Part shown: piece after piece, positions 44,049-52,286 of the stretch
Layout of the letters: every line of letters begins with the position of its first letter
How positions within the stretch are numbered: position 1 is the stretch's first letter
Source: Conexibacter sp. S30A1
GTDB taxonomy: Bacteria; Actinomycetota; Thermoleophilia; Solirubrobacterales; Solirubrobacteraceae
Direction: 5' to 3'
NCBI RefSeq assembly: GCF_023330665.1
Contig: NZ_CP097127.1
Location: 558,001-622,000 of the forward strand
DNA length: 64,000 nt
Translations under genes and position numbers: made by a program
Notes under the pieces: generated by a model
Databases searched by the model: none
Told to the model about the DNA's origin: nothing
The model's input: only the letters and a program-made list of their open reading frames with translations

Positions 44049-44948
44049 ATGGTGGGAGCAATAGTCGCGGCGGTCGTGGTCGTTTTTTTGGTGATCCTCT
44101 TCGCGCGGACGGTGCGCATCGTGCCGCAGGCGAAGGCTGGGATAGTCGAGCGTCTCGGCCGCTACAACCGCACGCTGGGACCGGGGATGACGGTGCTCGT
44201 CCCGTTCGTCGACCGTCTGCGGCCGCTGATCGACCTGCGCGAGCAGGTCGTGACCTTCGCGCCACAGCCGGTCATCACCCAGGACAACCTCGTGGTCCAG
44301 ATCGACACCGTCCTGTACTTCACCGTCAACGACGCCCGCTCGGCGACCTACGAGGTCGCCAATCCGCTGCAGGCGATCGAGCAGATCACGGTCACGACCC
44401 TGCGCAACGTGATCGGGTCCCTGAGCCTCGAGGATGCGCTCACCAGCCGCGACCACATCAACGCGCAGCTGCGCGGCGTGCTCGACGAGGCCACCAACAA
44501 GTGGGGGATCCGTGTCAACCGGGTTGAGCTGAAGTCAATCGACCCGCCGGGATCGATCCAGGAGGCGATGGAGAAGCAGATGCGCGCCGAACGTGATCGC
44601 CGCGCGGCGATCCTCAACGCAGAGGGCGTCAAGCAGTCCCAGATCCTGACCGCCGAGGGCCAGCAGCGTGCCGCGATCCTGACCGCCGAAGGGGACAAGC
44701 AGGCGGCGATCCTGAGGGCCCAGGGCGAGGCGCAGGCCATCCAGACCGTCTTTGAAGCGATCCACAGCGCGGACCCGGACCCGAAGGTGCTGCGCTACCA
44801 GTACATGCAGATGCTGCCCAGGCTCGCCCAGGGAGATGCCAACAAGCTGTTCGTGATCCCGTCAGAGTTCACGCAGGCCGTCGGTGAGATCGGCCGGATC
44901 TTTGGACACAGCGACCACAACGAAGCCGCCTCAGAGGACAGCAAGTAG
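44049..44948 (+). CDS. SPFH/band 7 (stomatin-like) protein
   Basis: The 299-residue protein has a single N-terminal membrane helix followed by the SPFH domain (RIVPQAKAGIVERLGRYNRTLGPG, TVLYFTVNDARSATYEV, WGIRVNRVELKSIDPP). Its C-terminal helix contains four consecutive 11-residue repeats of the form xAILxAEGxKQ. It resembles QmcA/stomatin proteins that oligomerise on the membrane. Strong GGAGAGGGG ribosome-binding site upstream. Confidence 0.92.
   Translation: MVGAIVAAVVVVFLVILFARTVRIVPQAKAGIVERLGRYNRTLGPGMTVLVPFVDRLRPLIDLREQVVTFAPQPVITQDNLVVQIDTVLYFTVNDARSATYEVANPLQAIEQITVTTLRNVIGSLSLEDALTSRDHINAQLRGVLDEATNKWGIRVNRVELKSIDPPGSIQEAMEKQMRAERDRRAAILNAEGVKQSQILTAEGQQRAAILTAEGDKQAAILRAQGEAQAIQTVFEAIHSADPDPKVLRYQYMQMLPRLAQGDANKLFVIPSEFTQAVGEIGRIFGHSDHNEAASEDSK
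44604..44735 (+). repeat. four 33-bp units encoding hendecad repeats
   Basis: The segments AAILNAEGVKQ, SQILTAEGQQR, AAILTAEGDKQ and AAILRAQGEAQ follow each other within the SPFH gene. Eleven-residue periodicity is typical of the right-handed coiled coil in this family. Confidence 0.75.
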
Positions 44949-45027
44949 CGAATCGCTGGTCTGCCGCCGACCGTGCGGTTAGTCTCCGCGGCCAATCGTG
45001 TCTGTTGGTGAGAAAGGGGGGATTTGT

Positions 45028-46509
45028 GTGGCTGCTGTAAGTGACGCAGCTTCAACGGGTGAAACCGGCCATTCCCATGGTCTGGACAAGGGTGCGCTGG
45101 GCTTTCTGGACGCAATCGTGATGGCCGTGGCGGGTGTCGCGCCCGCCTACTCGATCGCCGCCACCACCGCCCTGCTGGTCGGGACCGTCGGCTTCGCGGG
45201 GCCGGCTGCGCTCCTGTGGTGCGGGATCCCGATGTTCGGCATCGCGATCGCCTACCACCAGCTCAACAAGATGGGCGCAAGCGCGGGCGCCGCCTACGCC
45301 TGGGTGGGCCGTGTCCTGCACCCCTATCTGGGCTGGCTGGCCGGCTGGTGTCTGATCGTCTCAGCGCTTTTGTTCATGGTCGCAGGCTCCTTCCCAGCCG
45401 GCCAGGTGACGCTGTCGCTGTTCTCCGCCTCGGCCGCCGGCCAGGCTGGTTGGGTGGCGCTGGTCGGGTCGGTCTGGTTTTTGGTGATGGCCTACTTCGT
45501 GGCGCGTGGCGTCCGCATCACCGCCAACGCGCAGTGGATCATGTCCTCGATCGAGCTCGTGTTGCTGGTGGCCTTTGCCGTGCTCGGCTTCGTCAACGCC
45601 CCAGCCCACCCGCACATCAGCTTCTCGCTGAGCTGGCTCGGATTCAGCCACTTCAGCGCCTTCAACGGCAGCGGCGCCAGCTTCGTTGCCGGCGCGCTGA
45701 TCGCGGCCTTCTACTACTGGGGCTGGGACGTCTCCTCAAACCTGGGCGAGGAGACGGACAACAGCGAGAAGCACTCGGGTTTGGGCGGCATGATCGGCGT
45801 CGGCATCGTGTTCTTGCTTTTTGAGGCCTTCACGATCGTCGTGAACATGGACGTGCCGACCAAGACGGTCGGTTCGAGCAGCAACGTGCTCGAGAACCTC
45901 GGCCACATCGTTGGCGGCGGCGTCGGCGGCAAGCTGATGATCGTCGCGGTCGCCCTTTCGACGATCGCCACGCTCGAGACCACGCTGATCCAGGTCACGC
46001 GGTCGCTGTGGTCGATGGCCAGCCAGCACACGCTGCCCGCGCGCTTCGGACAGCTGCACCCGCAGTGGCGCACGCCGGTGTTCGCCACGGCGGTGGTGGC
46101 GGTGATCTCCGTGGCGCTGTTCGTCATCTCGAGCTTCGCCAACTCGGTGAGCACCGTGCTGACCGACGCGATCAACGCGATCGGGCTGCAGATCGCGATC
46201 TACTACAGCCTGGCGGGCATCGCGGCCGCGGTGGCGTTCCGCAAGCTCGCCTTCCGGTCGGTCAGCAACTTCCTGCTGATGCTGGTCTTCCCGCTGCTGG
46301 GCGGGATTTTCATGCTCTACATCTTCGTCGAGTCGCTGATCGGTGGGTCGCTGACCGGCGCCGAGATCGGGATCGGGATGGGGGCTGTCGCGATCGGGAT
46401 CATCCCGATCGTCTACTACGCCGCCAAGGGCAGCGCCTACCTGCACGCACGGCCGACGCTCGGTCGAGTACTACCGACCGAAGGGCTCGGCGAAGAGCGC
46501 ATCATCTGA
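45028..46509 (+). CDS. APC-family amino acid/amine permease
   Basis: The 493-residue protein has about twelve hydrophobic segments with the APC pattern (GALGFLDAIVMAVAGVAPAYS and NKMGASAGAAYAWVGRVLHPY). The GTG at 45028 is preceded by GGGGGG with good spacing. An in-frame GTG at 44998 would lengthen it by ten residues. The substrate is unknown. The gene is unrelated in function to the surrounding SRP and ribosome genes and ends at a strong hairpin. Confidence 0.87.
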   Translation: MAAVSDAASTGETGHSHGLDKGALGFLDAIVMAVAGVAPAYSIAATTALLVGTVGFAGPAALLWCGIPMFGIAIAYHQLNKMGASAGAAYAWVGRVLHPYLGWLAGWCLIVSALLFMVAGSFPAGQVTLSLFSASAAGQAGWVALVGSVWFLVMAYFVARGVRITANAQWIMSSIELVLLVAFAVLGFVNAPAHPHISFSLSWLGFSHFSAFNGSGASFVAGALIAAFYYWGWDVSSNLGEETDNSEKHSGLGGMIGVGIVFLLFEAFTIVVNMDVPTKTVGSSSNVLENLGHIVGGGVGGKLMIVAVALSTIATLETTLIQVTRSLWSMASQHTLPARFGQLHPQWRTPVFATAVVAVISVALFVISSFANSVSTVLTDAINAIGLQIAIYYSLAGIAAAVAFRKLAFRSVSNFLLMLVFPLLGGIFMLYIFVESLIGGSLTGAEIGIGMGAVAIGIIPIVYYAAKGSAYLHARPTLGRVLPTEGLGEERII

Positions 46510-46549
46510 TGTGCTCAGCGTGATGTGATCGCCCGGAGATAGGTTCCAC

Positions 46550-46580
46550 GCTGCCGCCGGTCAAGCGGACCGGCGGCAGC
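46550..46580 (+). terminator. strong hairpin after the permease gene
   Basis: GCTGCCGCCGGTC (46550-46562) and GACCGGCGGCAGC (46568-46580) form a perfect 13-bp stem with an AAGCG loop. No T-tract follows, as is common in GC-rich genomes. Confidence 0.7.
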
Positions 46581-46591
46581 GGGCATCCGGC

Positions 46592-46597
46592 TAAGCT
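46592..46597 (+). promoter_or_regulatory. TAAGCT -10-like element of ffh
   Basis: It ends 8 nt before the ffh ATG and directly follows the permease terminator, marking a new transcription unit. Confidence 0.5.
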
Positions 46598-46605
46598 CTG
46601 GCCCA

Positions 46606-47937
46606 ATGTTTGAAACGCTCTCGGAGAAGCTGCAGGCGACGCTCAGCGATGTGCGCGGCCACGGCACGCTGACCGAGGCCGACATCAGTGCTGCGATGCG
46701 GGAGATCCGCCTGGCGCTGCTCGAGGCCGATGTGAACTTCCAGGTCGTCAAGAGCTTCACCGCAGCGGTGCGTGAGCGTGCGCTGGGGGCGGACGTGATC
46801 GGCCAGCTGAACCCTGGCCAGCAGGTCGTCAAGATCGTCAACGACGAGCTGACGGCGCTCATGGGCGGGGAGGCGCAGGACCTCCACTTCGCGTCGCGCC
46901 CGCCGACCGTGATCCTGATGGCGGGGCTGCAGGGGTCAGGCAAGACCACCGCGACCGCCAAGCTAGCCCGCTACCTGCGCGAGCAGCACGGCTCATCGGT
47001 TGCCGTTGCCGCCTGCGACGTCTACCGACCGGCCGCGGTTCAGCAGCTGATCCAGGTGGGCCAGCGCGCGGGAGCAGAGGTCTACGAGCAGGGAACGGAG
47101 AAGAGCCCCGTGCAGATTGCCGCCTGGGCTCGTGATCGTGCCCAGGCCGACGGCAAGGACGTGCTGATCGTGGACACCAGCGGCCGGCTGCACGTCGACG
47201 AGGAGCTGATGCGCGAGCTTGCCGAGATCCGCAAGGCGATCCGGCCGGATGCGGTGCTGCTGGTGGTCGACGCGATGACCGGCCAGGACGCGGTGCAGGT
47301 CGCCGACCAGTTCAGCCAGACCGTTGCGCTGGACGGTGTCATCGTCACCAAGCTCGACGGCGACGCCCGTGGCGGTGCGGCGCTGTCGGTCAAGGCGGTA
47401 ACCGGGAAACCGATCATGTTCGCCTCGACAGGCGAGAAGCTCGACCAGTTCGAGCGCTTCTATCCGGAGCGGATGGCCCAGCGGATCCTTGGCATGGGCG
47501 ACGTGCTGTCGCTGATCGAAAAAGCCAGCGAAGCCTTCGACGAGCAGCAGGCGCGGGAGCTCGAGCGCAAGTTCCGCCGACAGGAGTTCGACCTTGACGA
47601 CTTCCTCGAGCAGATGCGCCAGATCCGCCGGATGGGGCCGCTACAGAACCTGCTCAGCATGATCCCGGGCATGGGCAAGGAGCTGCGCGGCGCGAAGATC
47701 GACGAGCGCGAGTTTGACCGCATCCAGGCGATCATCCTCTCGATGACCCCGCAGGAACGCCGTCACCCGGAGCTGATCAAGGGCTCCAGGCGACTGCGCA
47801 TCGCCCGCGGGTCGGGCACCAACGTGCAGGCCGTCAAGGCGCTGATCAAGCAGTTCGAGCAGATGCGCAAGCTGATGAAGGTCATGGCCTCGGGCAAGAC
47901 GCCGGACCTCCAGGCGCTGATGCGCGCGGCACGCTAA
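46606..47937 (+). CDS. ffh: signal recognition particle protein Ffh (SRP54)
   Basis: Ffh binds signal sequences and the 4.5S RNA and docks with FtsY. The 443-residue protein has N domain MFETLSEKLQATLSDVRG, G1 GLQGSGKTTATAKLA, DTSGRLHVDEELM, TKLDGDARGGAAL and a Met-rich M domain (LEQMRQIRRMGPLQNLLSMIPGM). The ffh-rpsP-khpA-rimM-trmD-rplS order is classic. Confidence 0.96.
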   Translation: MFETLSEKLQATLSDVRGHGTLTEADISAAMREIRLALLEADVNFQVVKSFTAAVRERALGADVIGQLNPGQQVVKIVNDELTALMGGEAQDLHFASRPPTVILMAGLQGSGKTTATAKLARYLREQHGSSVAVAACDVYRPAAVQQLIQVGQRAGAEVYEQGTEKSPVQIAAWARDRAQADGKDVLIVDTSGRLHVDEELMRELAEIRKAIRPDAVLLVVDAMTGQDAVQVADQFSQTVALDGVIVTKLDGDARGGAALSVKAVTGKPIMFASTGEKLDQFERFYPERMAQRILGMGDVLSLIEKASEAFDEQQARELERKFRRQEFDLDDFLEQMRQIRRMGPLQNLLSMIPGMGKELRGAKIDEREFDRIQAIILSMTPQERRHPELIKGSRRLRIARGSGTNVQAVKALIKQFEQMRKLMKVMASGKTPDLQALMRAAR

Positions 47938-47940
47938 CCT
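47935..47940 (+). promoter_or_regulatory. TAACCT -10-like element of rpsP
   Basis: It overlaps the ffh stop codon and ends 10 nt before the rpsP ATG. Confidence 0.4.
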
Positions 47941-47950
47941 CTGCTGCTCT

Positions 47951-48196
47951 ATGGCAGTCAGACTACGACTAACACGCGTCGGTGGACGCAAGAACCCCAT
48001 GTGGCGGGTTGTTGTCGCGGACCAGCGCTCAAAGCGCGACGGCCGCGTGATCGAGACCGTCGGGCATTACAACGCACAGACCGAACCTTCGACGATCGTG
48101 ATCGATGAGGCTCGCGTCCGAGACTGGCTGGACCGTGGCGCACAGCCATCGGAGACGGTCAAAAAGCTCCTGAAGACGCAGGGCATCACCGCTTGA
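47951..48196 (+). CDS. rpsP: 30S ribosomal protein S16
   Basis: The 81-residue S16 begins MAVRLRLTRVGGRKNPMWRV and has the family segment VIETVGHYNAQTEP. It overlaps the khpA start by 4 bp. Confidence 0.96.
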   Translation: MAVRLRLTRVGGRKNPMWRVVVADQRSKRDGRVIETVGHYNAQTEPSTIVIDEARVRDWLDRGAQPSETVKKLLKTQGITA

Positions 48197-48447
48197 GCGA
48201 AGCCGTCCCCTCGCCGCGCGAGCTGCTCGAGTTTCTGGCACGTGGCCTGGTCGCGGAGCCCGACGCCGTCAGCGTCAAGGAGTCGGACGAGGAGGACGGC
48301 AGCGTCATGCTGGAGCTCGCCGTGGCGCGCGAGGACTACGGCAACGTGATCGGGCGGCGCGGACGTACCGCTTCGGCCTTGCGGACCGTGGTGAAGGCTG
48401 TTTCCGCGCGTCAGGGCCACCGCGTCTTCATCGACATAGTCGACTAG
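48193..48447 (+). CDS. khpA: KH-domain RNA-binding protein KhpA
   Basis: KhpA is a small KH protein that pairs with KhpB in many Gram-positives. The 84-residue product has the GxxG loop as NVIGRRGRTASALRTVV. It starts with TTG inside the rpsP stop (TTGA), so it is translationally coupled to S16. An acidic stretch (KESDEEDGS) precedes the KH core. Confidence 0.93.
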   Translation: MSEAVPSPRELLEFLARGLVAEPDAVSVKESDEEDGSVMLELAVAREDYGNVIGRRGRTASALRTVVKAVSARQGHRVFIDIVD

Positions 48448-48455
48448 GCGAGCGC

Positions 48456-48962
48456 GTGCCTGAGGCGGCCGCCGGCGGGGGTTGGTTACAGGCCGGACGG
48501 GTCGGAAGGCCCCATGGTCTCGATGGGAGCTTTCTCGTGGCGGAGGCAAACCCCGTGCTCCTGCAGGCGGTCACGGAGGTCAACCTGGCCGGCGCACAGC
48601 GCGCGATCGTGCGCCGTGCCGGGCACCGGCAGCGTCTGATCCTTGGCGTCGAGGGCTGCGCCGACCGCGAGGCGGCGAGGGCTCTGCACGGCGCGCGGTT
48701 GCTCGTCCCGCGCGCCGCTGCGCCAGAGCTCTCAGACGACGAGTGGTGGGCTGAGGATCTGGAGGGGTTGCGTGTGGTCGACGGCGACGCGCCGGTAGGC
48801 GTCGTCAGACGGCTGCTGGCACTGCCGTCGTGCGAGGTGCTGGAGGTCGTGCGTGAAGGTGGTGAGGTGTTGCTCGTGCCGCTCGTCTCAGACGCGGTCC
48901 GTACAGTTGACCCAGGACGTGGGGTGGTGGACGTGAACCTCTCCTTCCTGGGCGAGGCTTGA
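48456..48962 (+). CDS. rimM: ribosome maturation factor RimM
   Basis: RimM assists 30S head assembly by binding S19. The 168-residue protein contains AGRVGRPHGLDGSFLVAEA, the RimM N-terminal motif, and a C-terminal PRC-barrel (EVLEVVREGGEVLLVPLVSDAV). GTG start. trmD follows after 1 bp. Confidence 0.94.
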   Translation: MPEAAAGGGWLQAGRVGRPHGLDGSFLVAEANPVLLQAVTEVNLAGAQRAIVRRAGHRQRLILGVEGCADREAARALHGARLLVPRAAAPELSDDEWWAEDLEGLRVVDGDAPVGVVRRLLALPSCEVLEVVREGGEVLLVPLVSDAVRTVDPGRGVVDVNLSFLGEA

Positions 48963-48963
48963 T

Positions 48964-49692
48964 ATGGAGATAGACGTCTTCACGCTCTTTCCGGAGTGGT
49001 TTGAATGGTTTCGCCAGCAGCGCCACGTGCGCACCGTGCTGGCCGCCGGTGGCAGGCTTGAATGCGTCAACTATCGTGACCACACCCCGCTTGGCGGTGG
49101 GCAGGTGGACGACACGCCGTTCGGGGGAGGGGCTGGCATGGTGCTGCGCGTGGATGTCGTCGATGCGGCCCTGCGCGCCCGCTACGGCATTGACCCCGTC
49201 GAGTTACGCGATCGCCGCCGGGTCATCGCGCTCACGCCGGGCGGCAGGTTGCTCGATGACTCGGTGGTCGATGAGCTCGCCGCTGAGGAGTCCTTGACGC
49301 TGCTCTGTGGTCGCTACGAGGGGTTTGATGAACGCGTGCTTGAACACCTCGCCAGCGAACGGCTCTCGATTGGGCGCTACGTGCTGGCCGGCGGCGAACT
49401 CGCGGCGATGGTGGTCTGCGATGCGATTCTGCGCAAGCTGCCGGGTGCGCTTGGGCACGACGACTCGGCGCTGGAGGAGTCCTTCAGCCCGGCGCTCGCG
49501 GGCGCGCCGGAGTACCCGCACTACACGCGACCAAGTGATTACCGAGGATGGCCAGTCCCGGAGGTGTTGCTCTCCGGCCACCATGCGAACATCCGGCATT
49601 GGCGGCTTGAGCAGTCTCGGTCACGTGCCGAGGCCCAGGCGCGCGAGCGTCAGAACCGGCGCCCGGCAGCTGAGCCGGGTCCGCTACCATAG
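48964..49692 (+). CDS. trmD: tRNA (guanine37-N1) methyltransferase TrmD
   Basis: TrmD methylates G37 of tRNAs. The 242-residue SPOUT enzyme starts [13 protein letters not shown] and has [38 protein letters not shown] and the knot [20 protein letters not shown]. The C-terminal segment [21 protein letters not shown] is typical. Confidence 0.96.
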   Translation: MEIDVFTLFPEWFEWFRQQRHVRTVLAAGGRLECVNYRDHTPLGGGQVDDTPFGGGAGMVLRVDVVDAALRARYGIDPVELRDRRRVIALTPGGRLLDDSVVDELAAEESLTLLCGRYEGFDERVLEHLASERLSIGRYVLAGGELAAMVVCDAILRKLPGALGHDDSALEESFSPALAGAPEYPHYTRPSDYRGWPVPEVLLSGHHANIRHWRLEQSRSRAEAQARERQNRRPAAEPGPLP

Positions 49693-49758
49693 GCCGCCGC
49701 GCGCCCAGTGGCGCGCTCAACTTCCAAACCCCGACACCGGCGACGCTCCGCCGCCGGT
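49685..49758 (+). promoter_or_regulatory. structured 5' leader of rplS
   Basis: TACCAT at 49685-49690 is a possible -10 within the trmD stop region. GCGCGCC (49699-49705) pairs with GGCGCGC (49710-49716) around a CAGT tetraloop, and ACCGGCG (49736-49742) pairs with CGCCGGT (49752-49758). Two perfect 7-bp hairpins before a ribosomal protein gene suggest processing or autoregulation, as for other r-protein leaders, but no known L19 leader consensus could be matched by eye. Confidence 0.45.
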
Positions 49759-49772
49759 ACCGAGCACGAGCA

Positions 49773-50327
49773 ATGAGCACTGTCATCGAGAGCCTGGAGC
49801 GCGCACAGCTCCGCCGAGTACCCCAGTTTGACGCCGGTGACCGCCTGCGTGTCCACTTTCAGGTGATCGAAGGCACGCGCCGGCGCACCCAGGTGTTTGA
49901 GGGAATCGTGATCAAGCGCCAGGGACACGGTGCGCGTGAGACGTTCACCGTGCGCAAGAACTCTTTTGGCGTGGGTGTGGAACGGACCTTCCCGCTGCAC
50001 TCGCCCAAGATCGAACGCATCGAGGTCGCGGCCCGCGGCGATGTTCGCCGTGCCAAGCTCTACTACCTACGCGATCGCGTCGGCAAGCGCGCACGTGTGC
50101 GTGAGCGTCGCAACACCGGCCCGGAAGAGGTTGTGGAACGCGAGCTTTTGTACGGCGCGGCGTTCGCCGAGCCTGAGGCCAGCCCCGAGCCTGACGCCGA
50201 CGCGAAGCTGGAGGTTGCAGCCGAGGTGGAGGTTGCCGTCGAGTCAGAGCCTGCGGCGCAGGCCGAAAGCCCAGCAGCCGACGAGCCCGCCGCGCCTGAC
50301 CCGGCCGCCGCCGGCGACGAGGCCTGA
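49773..50327 (+). CDS. rplS: 50S ribosomal protein L19 with acidic C-terminal tail
   Basis: L19 sits at the 30S-50S interface. Residues 1-115 are canonical ([53 protein letters not shown]). The usual protein ends near there. Here about 60 further residues rich in Ala, Glu and Pro follow ([20 protein letters not shown]), giving 184 in total. The tail is probably disordered and unrelated to ribosome binding. Confidence 0.95.
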   Translation: MSTVIESLERAQLRRVPQFDAGDRLRVHFQVIEGTRRRTQVFEGIVIKRQGHGARETFTVRKNSFGVGVERTFPLHSPKIERIEVAARGDVRRAKLYYLRDRVGKRARVRERRNTGPEEVVERELLYGAAFAEPEASPEPDADAKLEVAAEVEVAVESEPAAQAESPAADEPAAPDPAAAGDEA

Positions 50328-50356
50328 CGGACATCGGTTTCGGGAGGACGTTGCCG

Positions 50357-51010
50357 GTGGCGTCCACGGCGAAGAAGCCCAAGGGCCTCATCGCCAGCGG
50401 CGTCGAACTCGTGTTGACGGTGGCCGTCGCCATCGGTCTTGCTCTGATCGTGCAGGCCCTGCTCGTGAAGCCCTACCGGATCCCGAGCGGATCGATGATT
50501 CCAACGCTCGCGATTGGGCAGAGAATTCTCGTAAACCGCCTGGATACCCACCCGGGTCTCGGAGACATCGTCGTGTTTCATCCGCCGACCGGTGCGGTCG
50601 GCGACGGCATCTGCGGCAACCCGAACCAGGGCGGCGGGCATTCGCAGCCCTGTGACAGGAACCTCCCGACCGAGGCGAAGGTCACATTCGTCAAGCGCGT
50701 CGTGGGACTGCCCGGCGACCATCTTAAGATCCTCGACGGCTACGTCTACCTCAATGGCAGACGCGAAAAGTTTGGCTATCACCCGAACCGGAACGCGAGC
50801 GTCCCGGGGTTCATCCCCTGCAACTCCGGTGCGCCGGCCGACTGCACGTTCGCCAGGACAATCGTCGTTCCGCCCGGTGAGTACTACATGATGGGAGACA
50901 ACCGTGGCGATTCTCTGGACAGCCGTTTCTGGGGGCCGGTGCCGCAGAAGTGGATCATCGGCGTCGCCTTCGCGACCTACTGGCCGATTGGCCGCGTCGG
51001 CTTCTTCTGA
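50357..51010 (+). CDS. lepB: type I signal peptidase
   Basis: LepB cleaves signal peptides of exported proteins. One N-terminal membrane helix (VELVLTVAVAIGLALIVQALL) precedes the catalytic Ser in YRIPSGSMIPTL. The Lys is in VKRVVGLPGD, and MGDNRGDSLDSRFWG is the C-terminal box. GTG 50357 has GGGAGGA 8 nt upstream; a TTG two codons earlier is possible. The rplS-lepB-rnhB order is common in actinobacteria. Confidence 0.95.
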   Translation: MASTAKKPKGLIASGVELVLTVAVAIGLALIVQALLVKPYRIPSGSMIPTLAIGQRILVNRLDTHPGLGDIVVFHPPTGAVGDGICGNPNQGGGHSQPCDRNLPTEAKVTFVKRVVGLPGDHLKILDGYVYLNGRREKFGYHPNRNASVPGFIPCNSGAPADCTFARTIVVPPGEYYMMGDNRGDSLDSRFWGPVPQKWIIGVAFATYWPIGRVGFF

Positions 51011-51106
51011 ACCTCGCGCACGCCTGGGGCGCGCACGGGTGGGCTGCTGTTCAGTCCTCATGCGCTCGCTGCCCGGAAGGGATCTCGGCTCGAGAGTCGT
51101 GCCCTG

Positions 51107-51754
51107 GTGAAGCGCACGCCCCGAGGCCCGCACCTGTTCGCCCACGACAGTGCTCTGGGAAGACGCTTCGTGGCCGGTGCTGACGAGGCAGGACGTGGCT
51201 GTCTGGCCGGACCACTGGTCGCTGCAGCGGTGCTTTTCGACCAGAGCAGGATTGGGCCGGTTGAGCTGCGCGCACTCGCGCAGCTCGACGATTCCAAGGC
51301 CCACGATCACGCTGCCCGGGCCAGGCTCTACCCATTGGTGATGGCGATCGCAAGCCGCGTCGCGATCGTTTCACGGTCCGCCGCCGGCATCGACGCCCGC
51401 GGTCTGCACGTCACCAACCTGGAAGCGCTGCGCACCGCTCTGCGCATGGTTGCCTGCGACGACGCGATCTGCCTCAGCGATGGCTTCGCGGTGGCCGAAC
51501 TTGGTTACGAGCAGCGGGCTCTGATCAAGGGAGATGCGACCAGCGCTGCGATCGCGGCGGCTTCGGTGGTCGCCAAGGAGACACGGGACCGGTACATGCG
51601 CAGGGTCGACCAGCGCAACCCAGGTTTCGGTTTTGCCAGGCACGTCGGCTATGCCTCACCGGAGCACCGATCGGCGATCATGCGGCTCGGCGTCACGCCC
51701 CTGCACCGCCGCTCGTTTCATTCCACCGCCTACCAGCAGCTGTCATTCGAGTGA
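51107..51754 (+). CDS. rnhB: ribonuclease HII
   Basis: RNase HII removes ribonucleotides from DNA. The 215-residue protein has GADEAGRGCLAGPLVAAAV with the catalytic Asp-Glu, LDDSKAHDHAAR, IKGDATSAAIAAASVVAKETRD and a C-terminal HRRSFH. A 96-bp gap separates it from lepB; nothing notable is seen there. Confidence 0.94.
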   Translation: MKRTPRGPHLFAHDSALGRRFVAGADEAGRGCLAGPLVAAAVLFDQSRIGPVELRALAQLDDSKAHDHAARARLYPLVMAIASRVAIVSRSAAGIDARGLHVTNLEALRTALRMVACDDAICLSDGFAVAELGYEQRALIKGDATSAAIAAASVVAKETRDRYMRRVDQRNPGFGFARHVGYASPEHRSAIMRLGVTPLHRRSFHSTAYQQLSFE

Positions 51755-51768
51755 CAGGCGGTGGCGCA

Positions 51769-52140
51769 TCAGAATGCTCCTTCGAGATGGTCGAGGCGCA
51801 CCAGCTCTCCCCCCGGCGTGAGCGTCACGCCGATCGCGTCGAAGCGCAACCCGGGAGCCCGCGGGTGGCTTCGTGTCGCCAGCCACTCACTGGCCATGTG
51901 CCTGACCTGGAGGCGCTTGCGCCGGTGTAGCGACTCGAGCGGGTCCCGGCCGGCGCGGTTGACAAGGCGGCTCTTGACCTCGCAGAAGACGATCTGGCTG
52001 CCGTCATAGGCCACGATGTCGATCTCGCCCCAGCGGCTGCGGTAGTTGCGCTCGAGGATCGTGAAGCCGCGCCGGACCAGGTGGTCGGCGGCAATCTGCT
52101 CGCCGCGGCTGCCCAACTTTCGGCGTCGGTCGGTCGTCAC
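51769..52140 (-). CDS. YraN/UPF0102 nuclease-fold protein
   Basis: The 123-residue protein starts VTTDRRRKLGSRGEQIAADHL and has the PD-(D/E)xK core NYRSRWGEIDIVAYDG...IVFCEVKSR, as in all YraN proteins. The function is unknown, possibly DNA processing. GTG 52140 is preferred; an in-frame extension to 52377 would run into comM. It is divergent from comM with a conspicuous inverted repeat between them, although in related genomes yraN and comM are usually codirectional. Confidence 0.9.
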   Translation of the reverse strand: MTTDRRRKLGSRGEQIAADHLVRRGFTILERNYRSRWGEIDIVAYDGSQIVFCEVKSRLVNRAGRDPLESLHRRKRLQVRHMASEWLATRSHPRAPGLRFDAIGVTLTPGGELVRLDHLEGAF

Positions 52141-52193
52141 TGGCTTGACGGTATGGCCATGACCGTGTCGAGCGTGTGACGGCGTGTGGCGTG

Positions 52194-52244
52194 TCTGTGA
52201 CAACGGCGCAGTTGCCGCGTTGAAAGGCACAAACCTGTCACAGA
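52194..52244. promoter_or_regulatory. inverted repeat in the yraN-comM divergent region
   Basis: TCTGTGACA (52194-52202) is matched by its perfect reverse complement TGTCACAGA (52236-52244), 33 bp apart. A further TGTGAC half site occurs just upstream, and an imperfect CAACGGC...GCCGCGTTG repeat lies between the arms. Position between two divergent promoters suggests an operator. Confidence 0.5.
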
Positions 52245-52273
52245 TCGGCATGGTCGCGGCACGGCTTTGACCG

Positions 52274-52279
52274 TAACGT
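52274..52279 (+). promoter_or_regulatory. TAACGT -10-like element of comM
   Basis: It ends 7 nt before the comM ATG and lies 30 bp downstream of the inverted repeat. Confidence 0.35.
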
Positions 52280-52286
52280 CGAGCGA

